6,276 bases of DNA from positions 1-6,276 of the forward strand of contig VGYW01000466.1 of the NCBI GenBank assembly GCA_016872875.1. Reading direction: 5' to 3'. Positions 1 to 4,560 of the stretch are shown here, one piece after another. Origin of the DNA: Planctomycetota bacterium. Lineage in GTDB: Bacteria; Planctomycetota; PUPC01; DSUN01. The notes under the pieces are model-generated. The model was given only the letters and a program-made list of their open reading frames with translations, did not search any database and was not told the DNA's origin. The position numbers and the translations under genes are program-made. Numbering within the stretch: position 1 is the stretch's first letter; the number at the start of each line of letters is the position of its first letter.

Positions 1-524
1 CGGAGCGGGCCGTGCGCGAGGTCTTCCGGAAGGCCCGCCAGGCCGCTCCATGTATCCTCTTCTTCGACGAAATCGACTCCCTCGTCCCGGCCCGCGGCTC
101 GGCCTCCGCCGACTCCCACGTGGCCGAACGCGTCATCAGCCAGTTCCTCACGGAGCTGGACGGCGTGGAGGACCTGAACGGCGTCCTGGTGCTGGGTGCT
201 ACGAACCGGCCCGACATCCTGGACCCCGCGGTGCTGCGCCCCGGCCGCTTCGACATGGTGCTGGAGATAGCGCCGCCCGACACGGAGGGCCGCAAGGCGA
301 TCTTCCGCATCGGCCTGCGCGGCAAGCCCGTGGCCAACGACGTGCAGGTGGACAAGCTGGCGGCTGCCACTCAGGGCTTCACCGGCGCTGACATCCAGGC
401 CGTCTGCACCCGCGCCGCACTCGCCGCCATCCGCGAAGCCGTCGAGCAGGAGAAGCCCACAAAGGTCCAGATCACGCGGGCACACCTCCAGCAGGCGCTC
501 GCCAGTTTGCGCACCGCCCGCTGA
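1..524 (+). CDS. CDC48/p97-like AAA+ ATPase, C-terminal part (5' end outside the window)
   Basis: Partial gene: the reading frame is open from base 3 and the upstream part is outside the window. The GTG at 12 is not a start, because the preceding codons read E-R-A and continue a conserved AAA helix. Numbering from that E, the Walker B motif ILFFDEID has its acidic pair at D22/E23. Sensor 1 is N68 in GATNRPD. The second region of homology LRPGRFD carries the two arginine fingers (R79, R82), and the sensor-2 helix begins at GFTGAD (about 125-130). The short end ITRAHLQQALASLR resembles the C-terminus of CDC48 D2 modules. The Walker A lysine is upstream and cannot be checked. CDC48-type enzymes are hexameric unfoldases or remodelling ATPases. 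Its place 51 bp ahead of a gvpF/L gene suggests a gas vesicle assembly role, which is inference. FtsH-type is unlikely because no protease domain follows. Confidence 0.9.
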   Translation, partial: ERAVREVFRKARQAAPCILFFDEIDSLVPARGSASADSHVAERVISQFLTELDGVEDLNGVLVLGATNRPDILDPAVLRPGRFDMVLEIAPPDTEGRKAIFRIGLRGKPVANDVQVDKLAAATQGFTGADIQAVCTRAALAAIREAVEQEKPTKVQITRAHLQQALASLRTAR

Positions 525-535
525 AACCTGGTAGG

Positions 536-553
536 GCGTGCATACTTGCACGC
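536..553 (+). repeat. Perfect 7-bp inverted repeat between the ATPase gene and gvpF/L
   Basis: GCGTGCA (536-542), a 4-nt loop TACT, then TGCACGC (547-553). It sits in the 51-bp gap between the ATPase stop and the GTG start of the first gvpF/L, just before the purine-rich ribosome binding stretch. It could be an RNA hairpin shaping mRNA stability or translation, or a dyad operator. No U-tract follows, so it is not a standard intrinsic terminator. The perfect arms are seen; the function is unknown. Confidence 0.5.
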
Positions 554-575
554 GAAAGGAAAGGGGGAGACGTAG

Positions 576-1562
576 GTGGAAGCCAACGGCGTGTACCTCT
601 ATTGCTTCGCACGCCCCGGGGCAGCCCGCGGCATCGCGGCACCAGGGGTGGGCACCTCGGGCGCTGTCTCCGAAGTGCAGCTCGGCCCCCTGGCCGCCGT
701 GGTCAGTCCTGTCTCCCTCGAAGAGTTCAGCGAAGCGCCAGGTCACAAGAACACCCAGAACCCCGATTGGCTCATCCCGCGCGCCTGCCGCCACCAGCGG
801 GTGGTGCGGGAGGCGATGGCACGCTCCGGCGTCCTGCCAGTGAGGTTCGGGGCCGTCTTCTCCTCCGAGCAGCGCCTCGCCGAGCTCGTGCAGGCGAAGC
901 ACGCGGAGATAGCCGACTTCCTCGACTCAGTAGAAGGCAAAGAAGAGTGGGCCGTCAAGGGCACGCTCGATCCCGCCCGAGCCACGGCACGGCTGCGAGA
1001 AACGGACCGCGGAGCCAGATCAGAAATCAGAAATCAGAAATCAGAAATGGCCAGCCCCGGCGCGCGCTACCTTGCGGACAGGAAGGCCCAGCTCGCAGCG
1101 CGCGAACGCCTTAGGCCCTGGTGCCTGGCCGTGGCAGACCGGGTGGCCGCCGAACTGGATGCCGCGGCCGAGGCCGCACGTCCTCTGAAGCTGTATCCCT
1201 GTGGCAACTCCACGCAGGCGGGACAGATGTTCTTCCACAGGGCGTTTCTCCTCCCGCGGGAGAGCGTGGGGGCGTTCCTCGAACACGTCGAGCGCATCGG
1301 CCGGGAGATCGCCCAAGAGGGCCTTGCGCTGGCACCCTCCGGGCCGTGGCCCCCCTACTCCTTTGCCCCATCGCTCTGGGAGGCAGCGGAGGGTTGTGGC
1401 GCAGCTTCCATAGAGGCCCAACAAGAGAGCGGGGGGCCTCAGGCGGCGGGGGTGGGGGGCCAAGCGCCGCAAGTGGCTGTGCCACAAGGGGCAACGGCGA
1501 AAGCGGGGTCGCACGCGCCCTCTGGCACGGCCATTGCTCAGGCAGTGAGCAACCTCTTGTGA
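576..1562 (+). CDS. gvpF: Gas vesicle protein GvpF/GvpL family, divergent member with long C-terminal tail
   Basis: GvpF/L proteins are minor shell or assembly components of gas vesicles, and GvpF of some organisms binds GvpA. The 328-aa product starts with the family's N-terminal strand (GVYLYCFARP, 5-14) and has AAVVSPV (40-46), where relatives have AAVVSDV. The helix-strand region with RHQRVVREAM and VLPVRFGAVF lies at 72-94. Then come SVEGKEEWAVKG (118-129), YLADRKAQL (165-173) and the C-terminal core ending GPWPPYSF (256-263), a hallmark of the family. The GTG start at 576 is chosen for the AAGGGGGAG ribosome site at 561-569 and because the conserved strand follows at once. Oddities: residues 148-158 (RSEIRNQKSEM) are encoded by a 7-bp tandem repeat, and residues 264-328 form a G/A/Q-rich tail beyond the family core whose DNA contains a sigma-54 promoter. 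GvpF versus GvpL cannot be settled from this sequence. Confidence 0.9.
   Translation: MEANGVYLYCFARPGAARGIAAPGVGTSGAVSEVQLGPLAAVVSPVSLEEFSEAPGHKNTQNPDWLIPRACRHQRVVREAMARSGVLPVRFGAVFSSEQRLAELVQAKHAEIADFLDSVEGKEEWAVKGTLDPARATARLRETDRGARSEIRNQKSEMASPGARYLADRKAQLAARERLRPWCLAVADRVAAELDAAAEAARPLKLYPCGNSTQAGQMFFHRAFLLPRESVGAFLEHVERIGREIAQEGLALAPSGPWPPYSFAPSLWEAAEGCGAASIEAQQESGGPQAAGVGGQAPQVAVPQGATAKAGSHAPSGTAIAQAVSNLL
1019..1048 (+). repeat. Four tandem copies of the heptamer ATCAGAA inside gvpF/L
   Basis: ATCAGAA is repeated four times without error at 1019-1046, followed by AT. The array keeps the gvpF/L frame open and gives residues of the type SEIRNQKSE, between the GKEEW region and the YLADRKAQ helix. 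It is A-rich in an otherwise GC-rich gene, so composition marks it as an insertion or slippage-grown tract. The encoded peptide resembles low-value inserts I associate with repeat-rich Planctomycetes-like genomes. That parallel is from memory and unchecked. Confidence 0.85.
1394..1487 (+). promoter_or_regulatory. Possible upstream activator sites for the gvpA sigma-54 promoter
   Basis: TTGTGGC at 1394-1400 has its exact reverse complement, GCCACAA, at 1481-1487. The latter is part of a compact dyad GTGGC-TGT-GCCAC at 1473-1485. Relative to a predicted transcription start near 1549, these lie around -155 to -149 and -76 to -62, a range used by sigma-54 enhancer-binding proteins. They fall in the part of gvpF/L that codes for the unconserved tail. 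Short GC-rich dyads arise by chance, so this is a weak call with no specific activator implied. Confidence 0.25.
1522..1538 (+). promoter_or_regulatory. Sigma-54 (RpoN) promoter for gvpA, inside the 3' end of gvpF/L
   Basis: The sequence cTGGCACGgccaTTGCt matches the extended sigma-54 consensus YTGGCACGRNNNTTGCW at every defined position. The -24 GG is at 1524-1525 and the -12 GC at 1536-1537, with the required 12-bp offset. Transcription would start about 12 bases past the GC, near 1549, giving a leader of roughly 207 nt before the gvpA ATG. It overlaps codons for residues 316-321 of the GvpF/L tail. Sigma-54 promoters need an ATP-hydrolysing enhancer-binding protein, none of which is encoded in the window. 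Confidence 0.8.
1534..1552 (+). repeat. 7-bp inverted repeat overlapping the -12 box
   Basis: TTGCTCA (1534-1540), spacer GGCAG, then TGAGCAA (1546-1552). The left arm contains the TTGC of the sigma-54 -12 element and the right arm covers the expected start point. It could be a repressor operator or a chance dyad. As RNA it would make a small hairpin at the end of gvpF/L without a U-tract. Confidence 0.4.
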
Positions 1563-1755
1563 CGGGGCGTGCTCCCACTGGCTGCTCCCTCGGGAGGGCT
1601 GACGTTGCGAAGCGAGCGATGCACGGGATGTCCAGAATCCATGAAACCACCGGTGGTCGTGGGCGGGGCGGGCGGACGGGACCGCGGACTCGTCGAGTTG
1701 CCCTCCCCAGTGTATCGAAGGTGCCATTCCAACCCCTTGAAAGGAGGTAGAACCA
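1549..1755 (+). promoter_or_regulatory. Long gvpA leader region
   Basis: This covers the predicted 5' leader of the sigma-54 transcript. It includes the last codons of gvpF/L and the 193-bp gap with no supportable gene. It holds a perfect 12-bp palindrome ACCACCGGTGGT (1646-1657), a G-rich stretch at about 1659-1680, and ends in AAAGGAGGT (1741-1749), an essentially ideal ribosome binding site placed 7 bases from the gvpA ATG. No known riboswitch was recognised. A leader role in stability or translation of the gvpA message is inference. Confidence 0.45.
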
Positions 1756-1977
1756 ATGGCACAAGTGCAGAAGTCGACGGACAGCTCGAGCCTGGCTGAG
1801 GTCGTGGACCGCATCCTCGACAAGGGCATCGTGATCGATGCGTGGGTCAAGGTGGCCCTCGTCGGCATCGAGCTGCTCTCCATCGAGGCCCGCGTCGTGA
1901 TCGCGTCGGTCGAGACGTACCTCAAGTACGCCGAGGCCATCGGCCTCACGGCCACCGCGGCTGCCCCGGCGGCCTGA
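1756..1977 (+). CDS. gvpA: Gas vesicle major structural protein GvpA
   Basis: GvpA is the small hydrophobic subunit that polymerises into the ribs of the gas vesicle shell. The 73-aa product matches the very conserved family sequence throughout: [18 protein letters not shown] (13-30), [18 protein letters not shown] (33-50) and [15 protein letters not shown] (51-65), followed by a short A/P-rich end. This is the classic helix-strand-strand-helix fold with the usual length of about 70 residues. The ATG at 1756 is fixed by AAAGGAGGT at 1741-1749, the strongest ribosome site in the window, as fits the most abundant product of such operons. The gene has its own sigma-54 promoter upstream and a strong hairpin 24 bp after its stop. 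GvpJ and GvpM paralogs are less likely because the match to GvpA itself is nearly complete, with no long C-terminal extension. Confidence 0.98.
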   Translation: MAQVQKSTDSSSLAEVVDRILDKGIVIDAWVKVALVGIELLSIEARVVIASVETYLKYAEAIGLTATAAAPAA

Positions 1978-2001
1978 GGCCCCAGGAGCGTGACGGGATT
2001 C

Positions 2002-2050
2002 GTTCCCCGGCGCCGGTGAGGACCCGCAAGGCCCTCACCGGCCGGGGAAC
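2002..2050 (+). terminator. Strong hairpin downstream of gvpA (attenuator or 3'-end stabiliser)
   Basis: The 5' arm is GTTCCCCGG (2002-2010) plus CCGGTGAGG (2013-2021), with a 2-nt bulge CG between them. An 11-nt loop follows, then CCTCACCGG (2033-2041) plus CCGGGGAAC (2042-2050). All 18 pairs are Watson-Crick. No U-run follows, so a classical intrinsic terminator is not shown. It may act as a weak terminator, a processing boundary or a block to 3' exonucleases, raising the gvpA share of the transcript. Confidence 0.7.
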
Positions 2051-2073
2051 ACCCCGAGAACCGCAAACAGGGA

Positions 2074-2136
2074 AACGTCGAACATCGAACTCCAGACGAA
2101 GGCAGTTCTCTCTTCCGAAGTTCGAGGTTCGACGTT
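2074..2136 (+). repeat. Inverted repeat of degenerate GTTCGAC/GTCGAAC heptamers
   Basis: AACGTCGAACATCGAACT (2074-2091) pairs with AGTTCGAGGTTCGACGTT (2119-2136) with one mismatch in 18, around a 27-nt loop. Each arm is itself built of 7-bp units: GTCGAAC, ATCGAAC on the left; GTTCGAG, GTTCGAC, GTTCGGC on the right, the last reaching 2140. It lies in the 221-bp gap between gvpA and the gvpC-like gene, which holds no supportable ORF. It resembles an interspersed repeat whose translations read like ERRTSNFE. The family name is unknown to me. Confidence 0.7.
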
Positions 2137-2198
2137 CGGCGTTGAGAAGTGTCCGCACCCAACAGGTCCTGCCCAGTACCAGAACAGGAGATTGTCCG

Positions 2199-2705
2199 AT
2201 GGGAGCAATGACCGAGCAGATGGAAGCCCTGACGAACGGGATTTTCAGGGCCGCGCGTGACCGCCGGGCCTTCGTCAAGGAACTCAAGGAGACTGTCCCA
2301 CCGATGCGGGCCCGCTTCCGGGAGGCCCACGCTGAGATGGCTCGGAAGTCCAGAGCCGAGCGCTCGGCGTTCCTGGCCGACCTGAAAGCCAAGGTGGCCG
2401 AGTTGCAGGAAGGCTTCCGCGCCGCTCACGCCGAAATGGCCAGCGAGGTGCGCGGAACTCTAGAGGCGGGCGAGGCCGCCAGGCAGCAGGAGGCACAGGC
2501 CGGCCGTGCTCAGCGACTCGACTTCGTGCGCAACCTCAGGGAAGATGTGGCGCACCTGCTGGGCGAGTTCGCGGCTGACATCGAAGGCGCCCGCCGAGCT
2601 TGGTTCGGCTCCACACCTGTGGCTGGGCCGGCCGACCAAGGAGAAGAAGCGCCGGCGCCCGCACCCAAGGCCAAGAAGGCCAAGAGGACCAAGATGTCCC
2701 GTTAG
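2199..2705 (+). CDS. gvpC: GvpC-like protein with 33-residue helical repeats
   Basis: GvpC proteins bind the outside of the GvpA shell and stiffen it through tandem amphipathic repeats, 33 residues long in cyanobacteria. This 168-aa product shows the same period: F25 and F58 are 33 apart, as are F40/F73 and AHAEMA 43-48/76-81. Each unit follows the pattern F-x3-L-x3-V-x6-F: F25/L29/V33/F40, F58/L62/V66/F73, and a third copy F109/L113/V117/F124 after an 18-residue insertion rich in A, E and Q. There is no cysteine, signal peptide or membrane segment. The C-terminus is A/P-rich, then strongly basic (KAKKAKRTK). The ATG at 2199 is chosen for the GGAG at 2187-2190; the longer open frame upstream runs through hairpin DNA and gvpA. 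Placement directly after gvpA fits GvpC. Identity rests on repeat period and position rather than on sequence match, so a generic coiled-coil accessory protein remains possible. Confidence 0.65.
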   Translation: MGAMTEQMEALTNGIFRAARDRRAFVKELKETVPPMRARFREAHAEMARKSRAERSAFLADLKAKVAELQEGFRAAHAEMASEVRGTLEAGEAARQQEAQAGRAQRLDFVRNLREDVAHLLGEFAADIEGARRAWFGSTPVAGPADQGEEAPAPAPKAKKAKRTKMSR

Positions 2706-2708
2706 AGG

Positions 2709-2731
2709 CGCAGCCCGTCTGTCCGGCTGCG
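2709..2731 (+). repeat. Perfect 7-bp inverted repeat between gvpC-like and zinc-finger genes
   Basis: CGCAGCC (2709-2715), a 9-nt loop, then GGCTGCG (2725-2731), starting 4 bases after the gvpC-like stop and ending before the GGAGGAG ribosome site of the next gene. No U-tract follows. It is a likely RNA hairpin at a gene boundary, perhaps setting the 3' end or stability of the upstream message. Confidence 0.45.
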
Positions 2732-2749
2732 TAGGATGGAGGAGCAGAC

Positions 2750-3163
2750 ATGTATCGCAGGGGGCCTGCCCCGAGCGGAGCCGAGGGGATAGCAGCGAAG
2801 CAACGAGCCACGGTGAAGGTTCCCTGCACCTTCTGCCGAGGCTCGGGCAAGGACCCCTTCGGTGTCATGTCTGCTCTTTCTGCCTGTCCCGTTTGCGCGG
2901 GGAGAGGCGTCACAGAGGTCCGGGCCCCCAATGTGCGCTGCGCCCATTGCAGGGGGACTGGTGCGATCAAGCGCTTCCGCTGCACCGTGTGCGGCGGCAC
3001 AGGGTGTCTCCCCGCGCCGGAGAACCCGACCCTGGTATGCCCGCACTGCTGGGGCTCGGGTGACGACCGTTCGGAGCCGGCCATGGCCTGCTTGGCATGT
3101 CACGGCCGCGGACACATCCAGGCACAGGCCGCAAACGCAGAAAAGGAGGAATACAGTGGGTGA
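2750..3163 (+). CDS. DnaJ-type zinc-finger protein without J domain (first copy, six CXXC motifs)
   Basis: The 137-aa product is almost wholly made of CXXCXGXG-type motifs: CTFCRGSG (C26/C29), CPVCAGRG (C46/C49), CAHCRGTG (C64/C67), CTVCGGTG (C78/C81), CPHCWGSG (C97/C100) and CLACHGRG (C114/C117). DnaJ/Hsp40 has four of these, binding two zinc ions and helping bind unfolded client proteins. Here there are six, enough for three zinc sites, and no J domain, so it cannot by itself stimulate DnaK in the usual way. The ATG at 2750 follows GGAGGAG (2738-2744). Its stop overlaps the gvpN start by 8 bases, which implies coupled translation. A related protein lies at 4822-5238. A chaperone-like role for hydrophobic Gvp proteins is inference. 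Residues 7-16 are encoded by a possible interspersed repeat. Confidence 0.85.
   Translation: MYRRGPAPSGAEGIAAKQRATVKVPCTFCRGSGKDPFGVMSALSACPVCAGRGVTEVRAPNVRCAHCRGTGAIKRFRCTVCGGTGCLPAPENPTLVCPHCWGSGDDRSEPAMACLACHGRGHIQAQAANAEKEEYSG
2769..2788 (+). repeat. Possible interspersed repeat of the GAGCGGAGCCGAGG type
   Basis: A near-palindromic stretch begins CCCCGAGCGG and ends AGCCGAGGGG, inside the N-terminal codons of the zinc-finger protein (PAPSGAEG). It resembles a short element of the form GAGCGGAGTCGAAGGG that I recall as dispersed in several GC-rich genomes. The paralog at 4822 has no such segment. Only one copy is in the window, so repeat status is unproven. Confidence 0.35.
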
Positions 3164-4214
3164 CAATGCCGCCAGCCCGGCTCGGGGCAGCATGGTGAGG
3201 GTTCAGATCGATGGCGACAACATCGAGCCCGAGGCCAGCGAGGAGTTCGTCCTTACGCCTTATGTCGAGGCGCTCACACAGCGCGCTATGGCCTATCTCG
3301 AAGCGGGCTACCCGGTCCATTTCGCCGGCCAAGCTGGAACTGGCAAGACCACTCTTGCATTCCACGTTGCCGCCAAGCTCGGTCGGCCAGTCTCCCTCAT
3401 TCACGGGGACGACGAGTTTGGGAGTTCCGACCTAGTGGGCCGAGACGCCGGCTACCGCAAGTACCGGCTCATTGACAACTTCATCCACTCGGTGCTGAAG
3501 ACCGAGGAAGAGGTCAAGACCCTGTGGGTGGACAACCGTCTGACCACGGCCTGCGAGAACGGCTACACCCTGATCTATGACGAGTTCACCCGCTCCAGGC
3601 CGGAGGCCAACAACGCGCTCCTGAGCATCCTCTCCGAGAAGATCCTCAACCTCCCGAAGCTCCGCAGAACAGGTGAGGGCTACCTGGAGGTCCACCCCCA
3701 CTTCCGGGCCATCTTCACCTCGAACCCCGAGGAGTATGCTGGCGTCCACAAGACCCAGGATGCGTTGATGGACCGGCTCATCACCATCCGCCTGGGCCAC
3801 TTCGACCGGGACACCGAGGTCCGCATCACGATGGCGAAATCGGGCGTCACTGAAGCCGCCGCCCAGACGATTGTAGACATCGTGCGCGCGCTGCGCGATG
3901 TTGGCGTCAAGAACCAGCGGCCCACCATCCGCGCCTCCATCGCCATCGCCCGCATCCTCGCCAGCAATGGCGCGCGCCCCCGGTCGAACGACCCTGTGTT
4001 CCAGTGGGTATGCCAGGACGTGCTGGCTAGCATCGAGACCGCGAAGGTGACCCGAGCGGGCGCGTCCCTCATGCCTCAGAGGGTGCAGGAGGTCATCGAG
4101 AAAATCTGTGGCTCGCCCAGAACCAGGCGCAACGCAACAGGGCGTAGCGCACGCCAAGCGAACGGAGAAAACACGTGCGGGCATGTCTTCGGAGCAAGCC
4201 CCGAAAGGGGCTGA
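3156..4214 (+). CDS. gvpN: Gas vesicle ATPase GvpN (AAA+)
   Basis: GvpN is a MoxR-like AAA+ ATPase needed for full enlargement of gas vesicles. The 352-aa product has Walker A GQAGTGKTT (58-66, K64), the GvpN signature HGDDEFGSSDLVG (83-95), Walker B TLIYDE (138-143), the following segment FTRSRPEANNALLSILSEK (144-162), a sensor-1 type SN in FTSNPEEYAG (187-196) and a DRL motif at 206-208. The GTG at 3156 is preferred over the ATG at 3192 because AAAAGGAGGA (3141-3150) lies just upstream. The open frame extending back to 2862 overlaps the zinc-finger gene and is rejected. It overlaps that gene by 8 bp and the next frame by 40 bp. The last 34 or so residues (from about 319) are polar and unlike the compact end of the family, and the stop codon lies at the end of a GNRA-loop hairpin. 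Confidence 0.95.
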   Translation: MGDNAASPARGSMVRVQIDGDNIEPEASEEFVLTPYVEALTQRAMAYLEAGYPVHFAGQAGTGKTTLAFHVAAKLGRPVSLIHGDDEFGSSDLVGRDAGYRKYRLIDNFIHSVLKTEEEVKTLWVDNRLTTACENGYTLIYDEFTRSRPEANNALLSILSEKILNLPKLRRTGEGYLEVHPHFRAIFTSNPEEYAGVHKTQDALMDRLITIRLGHFDRDTEVRITMAKSGVTEAAAQTIVDIVRALRDVGVKNQRPTIRASIAIARILASNGARPRSNDPVFQWVCQDVLASIETAKVTRAGASLMPQRVQEVIEKICGSPRTRRNATGRSARQANGENTCGHVFGASPERG

Positions 4215-4546
4215 GCGATATTCGAACCATGATGGACGTGGTCACAGGAACTCACGAGCCGCAGCGCAGGTTCCTCAGGCTGGCCATGTTGGCCAGGGAG
4301 AAAGTCCGTCGCGGCACGGAGCGGGACACCGCGCGCCAGCGCATTGAGGACATCGATGCCCGTTCCGCGAACATCGATGCCGAGTCGGAAATCCTCCTGC
4401 GAGAGGCCATCGAAAGCACGCTTGCGGCAGCCCCCGCGGAGGACAGGGGGCATGCTGGTAGCCCGACCTCGCCCAAAGTAGCTTCGAGCAATCCCCCTAG
4501 GCCCGCGCCTGCCCGCGCCAGTGGCCGGCTCAAGTTGAGGTACTAG
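4175..4546 (+). CDS. Unrecognised small helical protein downstream of gvpN
   Basis: I do not recognise this 123-aa product. The central part (about 27-82) is rich in R, E, A and L with regular hydrophobic spacing (RRFLRLAMLAREKVRR, then RQRIEDIDARSANIDAE), which suggests two charged helices. The end is rich in A, P and S and finishes GRLKLRY. There are no membrane segments. The start is uncertain. GTG at 4175 has GGAG at 4164-4167 with good spacing but overlaps gvpN by 40 bp. ATG at 4229 avoids the overlap and keeps all the helical part (105 aa), yet its nearest purine-rich stretch (4204-4210) is about 18 bases away. The next gene begins 14 bp after its stop. A gas vesicle accessory role is inferred only from position. 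Confidence 0.6.
   Translation: MRACLRSKPRKGLSDIRTMMDVVTGTHEPQRRFLRLAMLAREKVRRGTERDTARQRIEDIDARSANIDAESEILLREAIESTLAAAPAEDRGHAGSPTSPKVASSNPPRPAPARASGRLKLRY
4197..4212 (+). repeat. Hairpin with GAAA tetraloop at the gvpN stop
   Basis: AGCCCC (4197-4202), loop GAAA, then GGGGCT (4207-4212). The T of the TGA stop of gvpN (4212-4214) closes the stem. GNRA loops are unusually stable in RNA. It lies within the overlap of gvpN and the following frame and upstream of the alternative ATG at 4229, so it could tune translation of the downstream gene. No terminator U-tract. Confidence 0.45.
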
Positions 4547-4560
4547 AAGGAGGACGGCGG

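Noticed and set aside
824..845. TGGCACG within gvpF/L as a second sigma-54 site
   Set aside because: The -24-like half is present, but no TTGC-type -12 element follows at the required spacing.
1646..1657. Palindrome ACCACCGGTGGT as a defined operator
   Set aside because: Perfect, but only 12 bp in GC-rich DNA and single-copy in the window. It is noted within the leader entry and not called separately.
1569..1799. 76-codon frame in the gvpA leader
   Set aside because: No good ribosome site, no recognisable protein, and it overlaps the gvpA start out of frame.
2002..2050. Calling the post-gvpA hairpin a standard intrinsic terminator
   Set aside because: The stem is strong but the following bases are ACCCCGAGAA, with no T-run, so only an attenuator-like role is suggested.
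1842..2198. Upstream extension of the gvpC-like frame
   Set aside because: It would overlap gvpA in another frame and cross the hairpin and inverted repeat. The ATG at 2199 has a proper ribosome site and the helical repeats begin right after it.
1041..2429. 462-codon open frame on the minus strand across gvpF/L, gvpA and the gvpC-like gene
   Set aside because: It is the antisense shadow of well-supported genes, has no recognisable domain, and runs through the hairpin and repeat region. High GC makes long antisense frames common.
2862..3155. Upstream extension of the gvpN frame
   Set aside because: It lies wholly in the zinc-finger gene and has no GvpN-like sequence; AAAAGGAGGA marks the GTG at 3156.
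3432..4184. 250-codon minus-strand frame opposite gvpN
   Set aside because: It is antisense to a clear GvpN with all motifs; its composition is what reverse translation of the sense codons gives.
4280..4296. Inverted repeat CTGGCCA-TGT-TGGCCAG inside the unknown small gene
   Set aside because: It lies within codons of a plausible helix (RLAMLARE) and is easily produced by the GC-rich codon use; no regulatory context.
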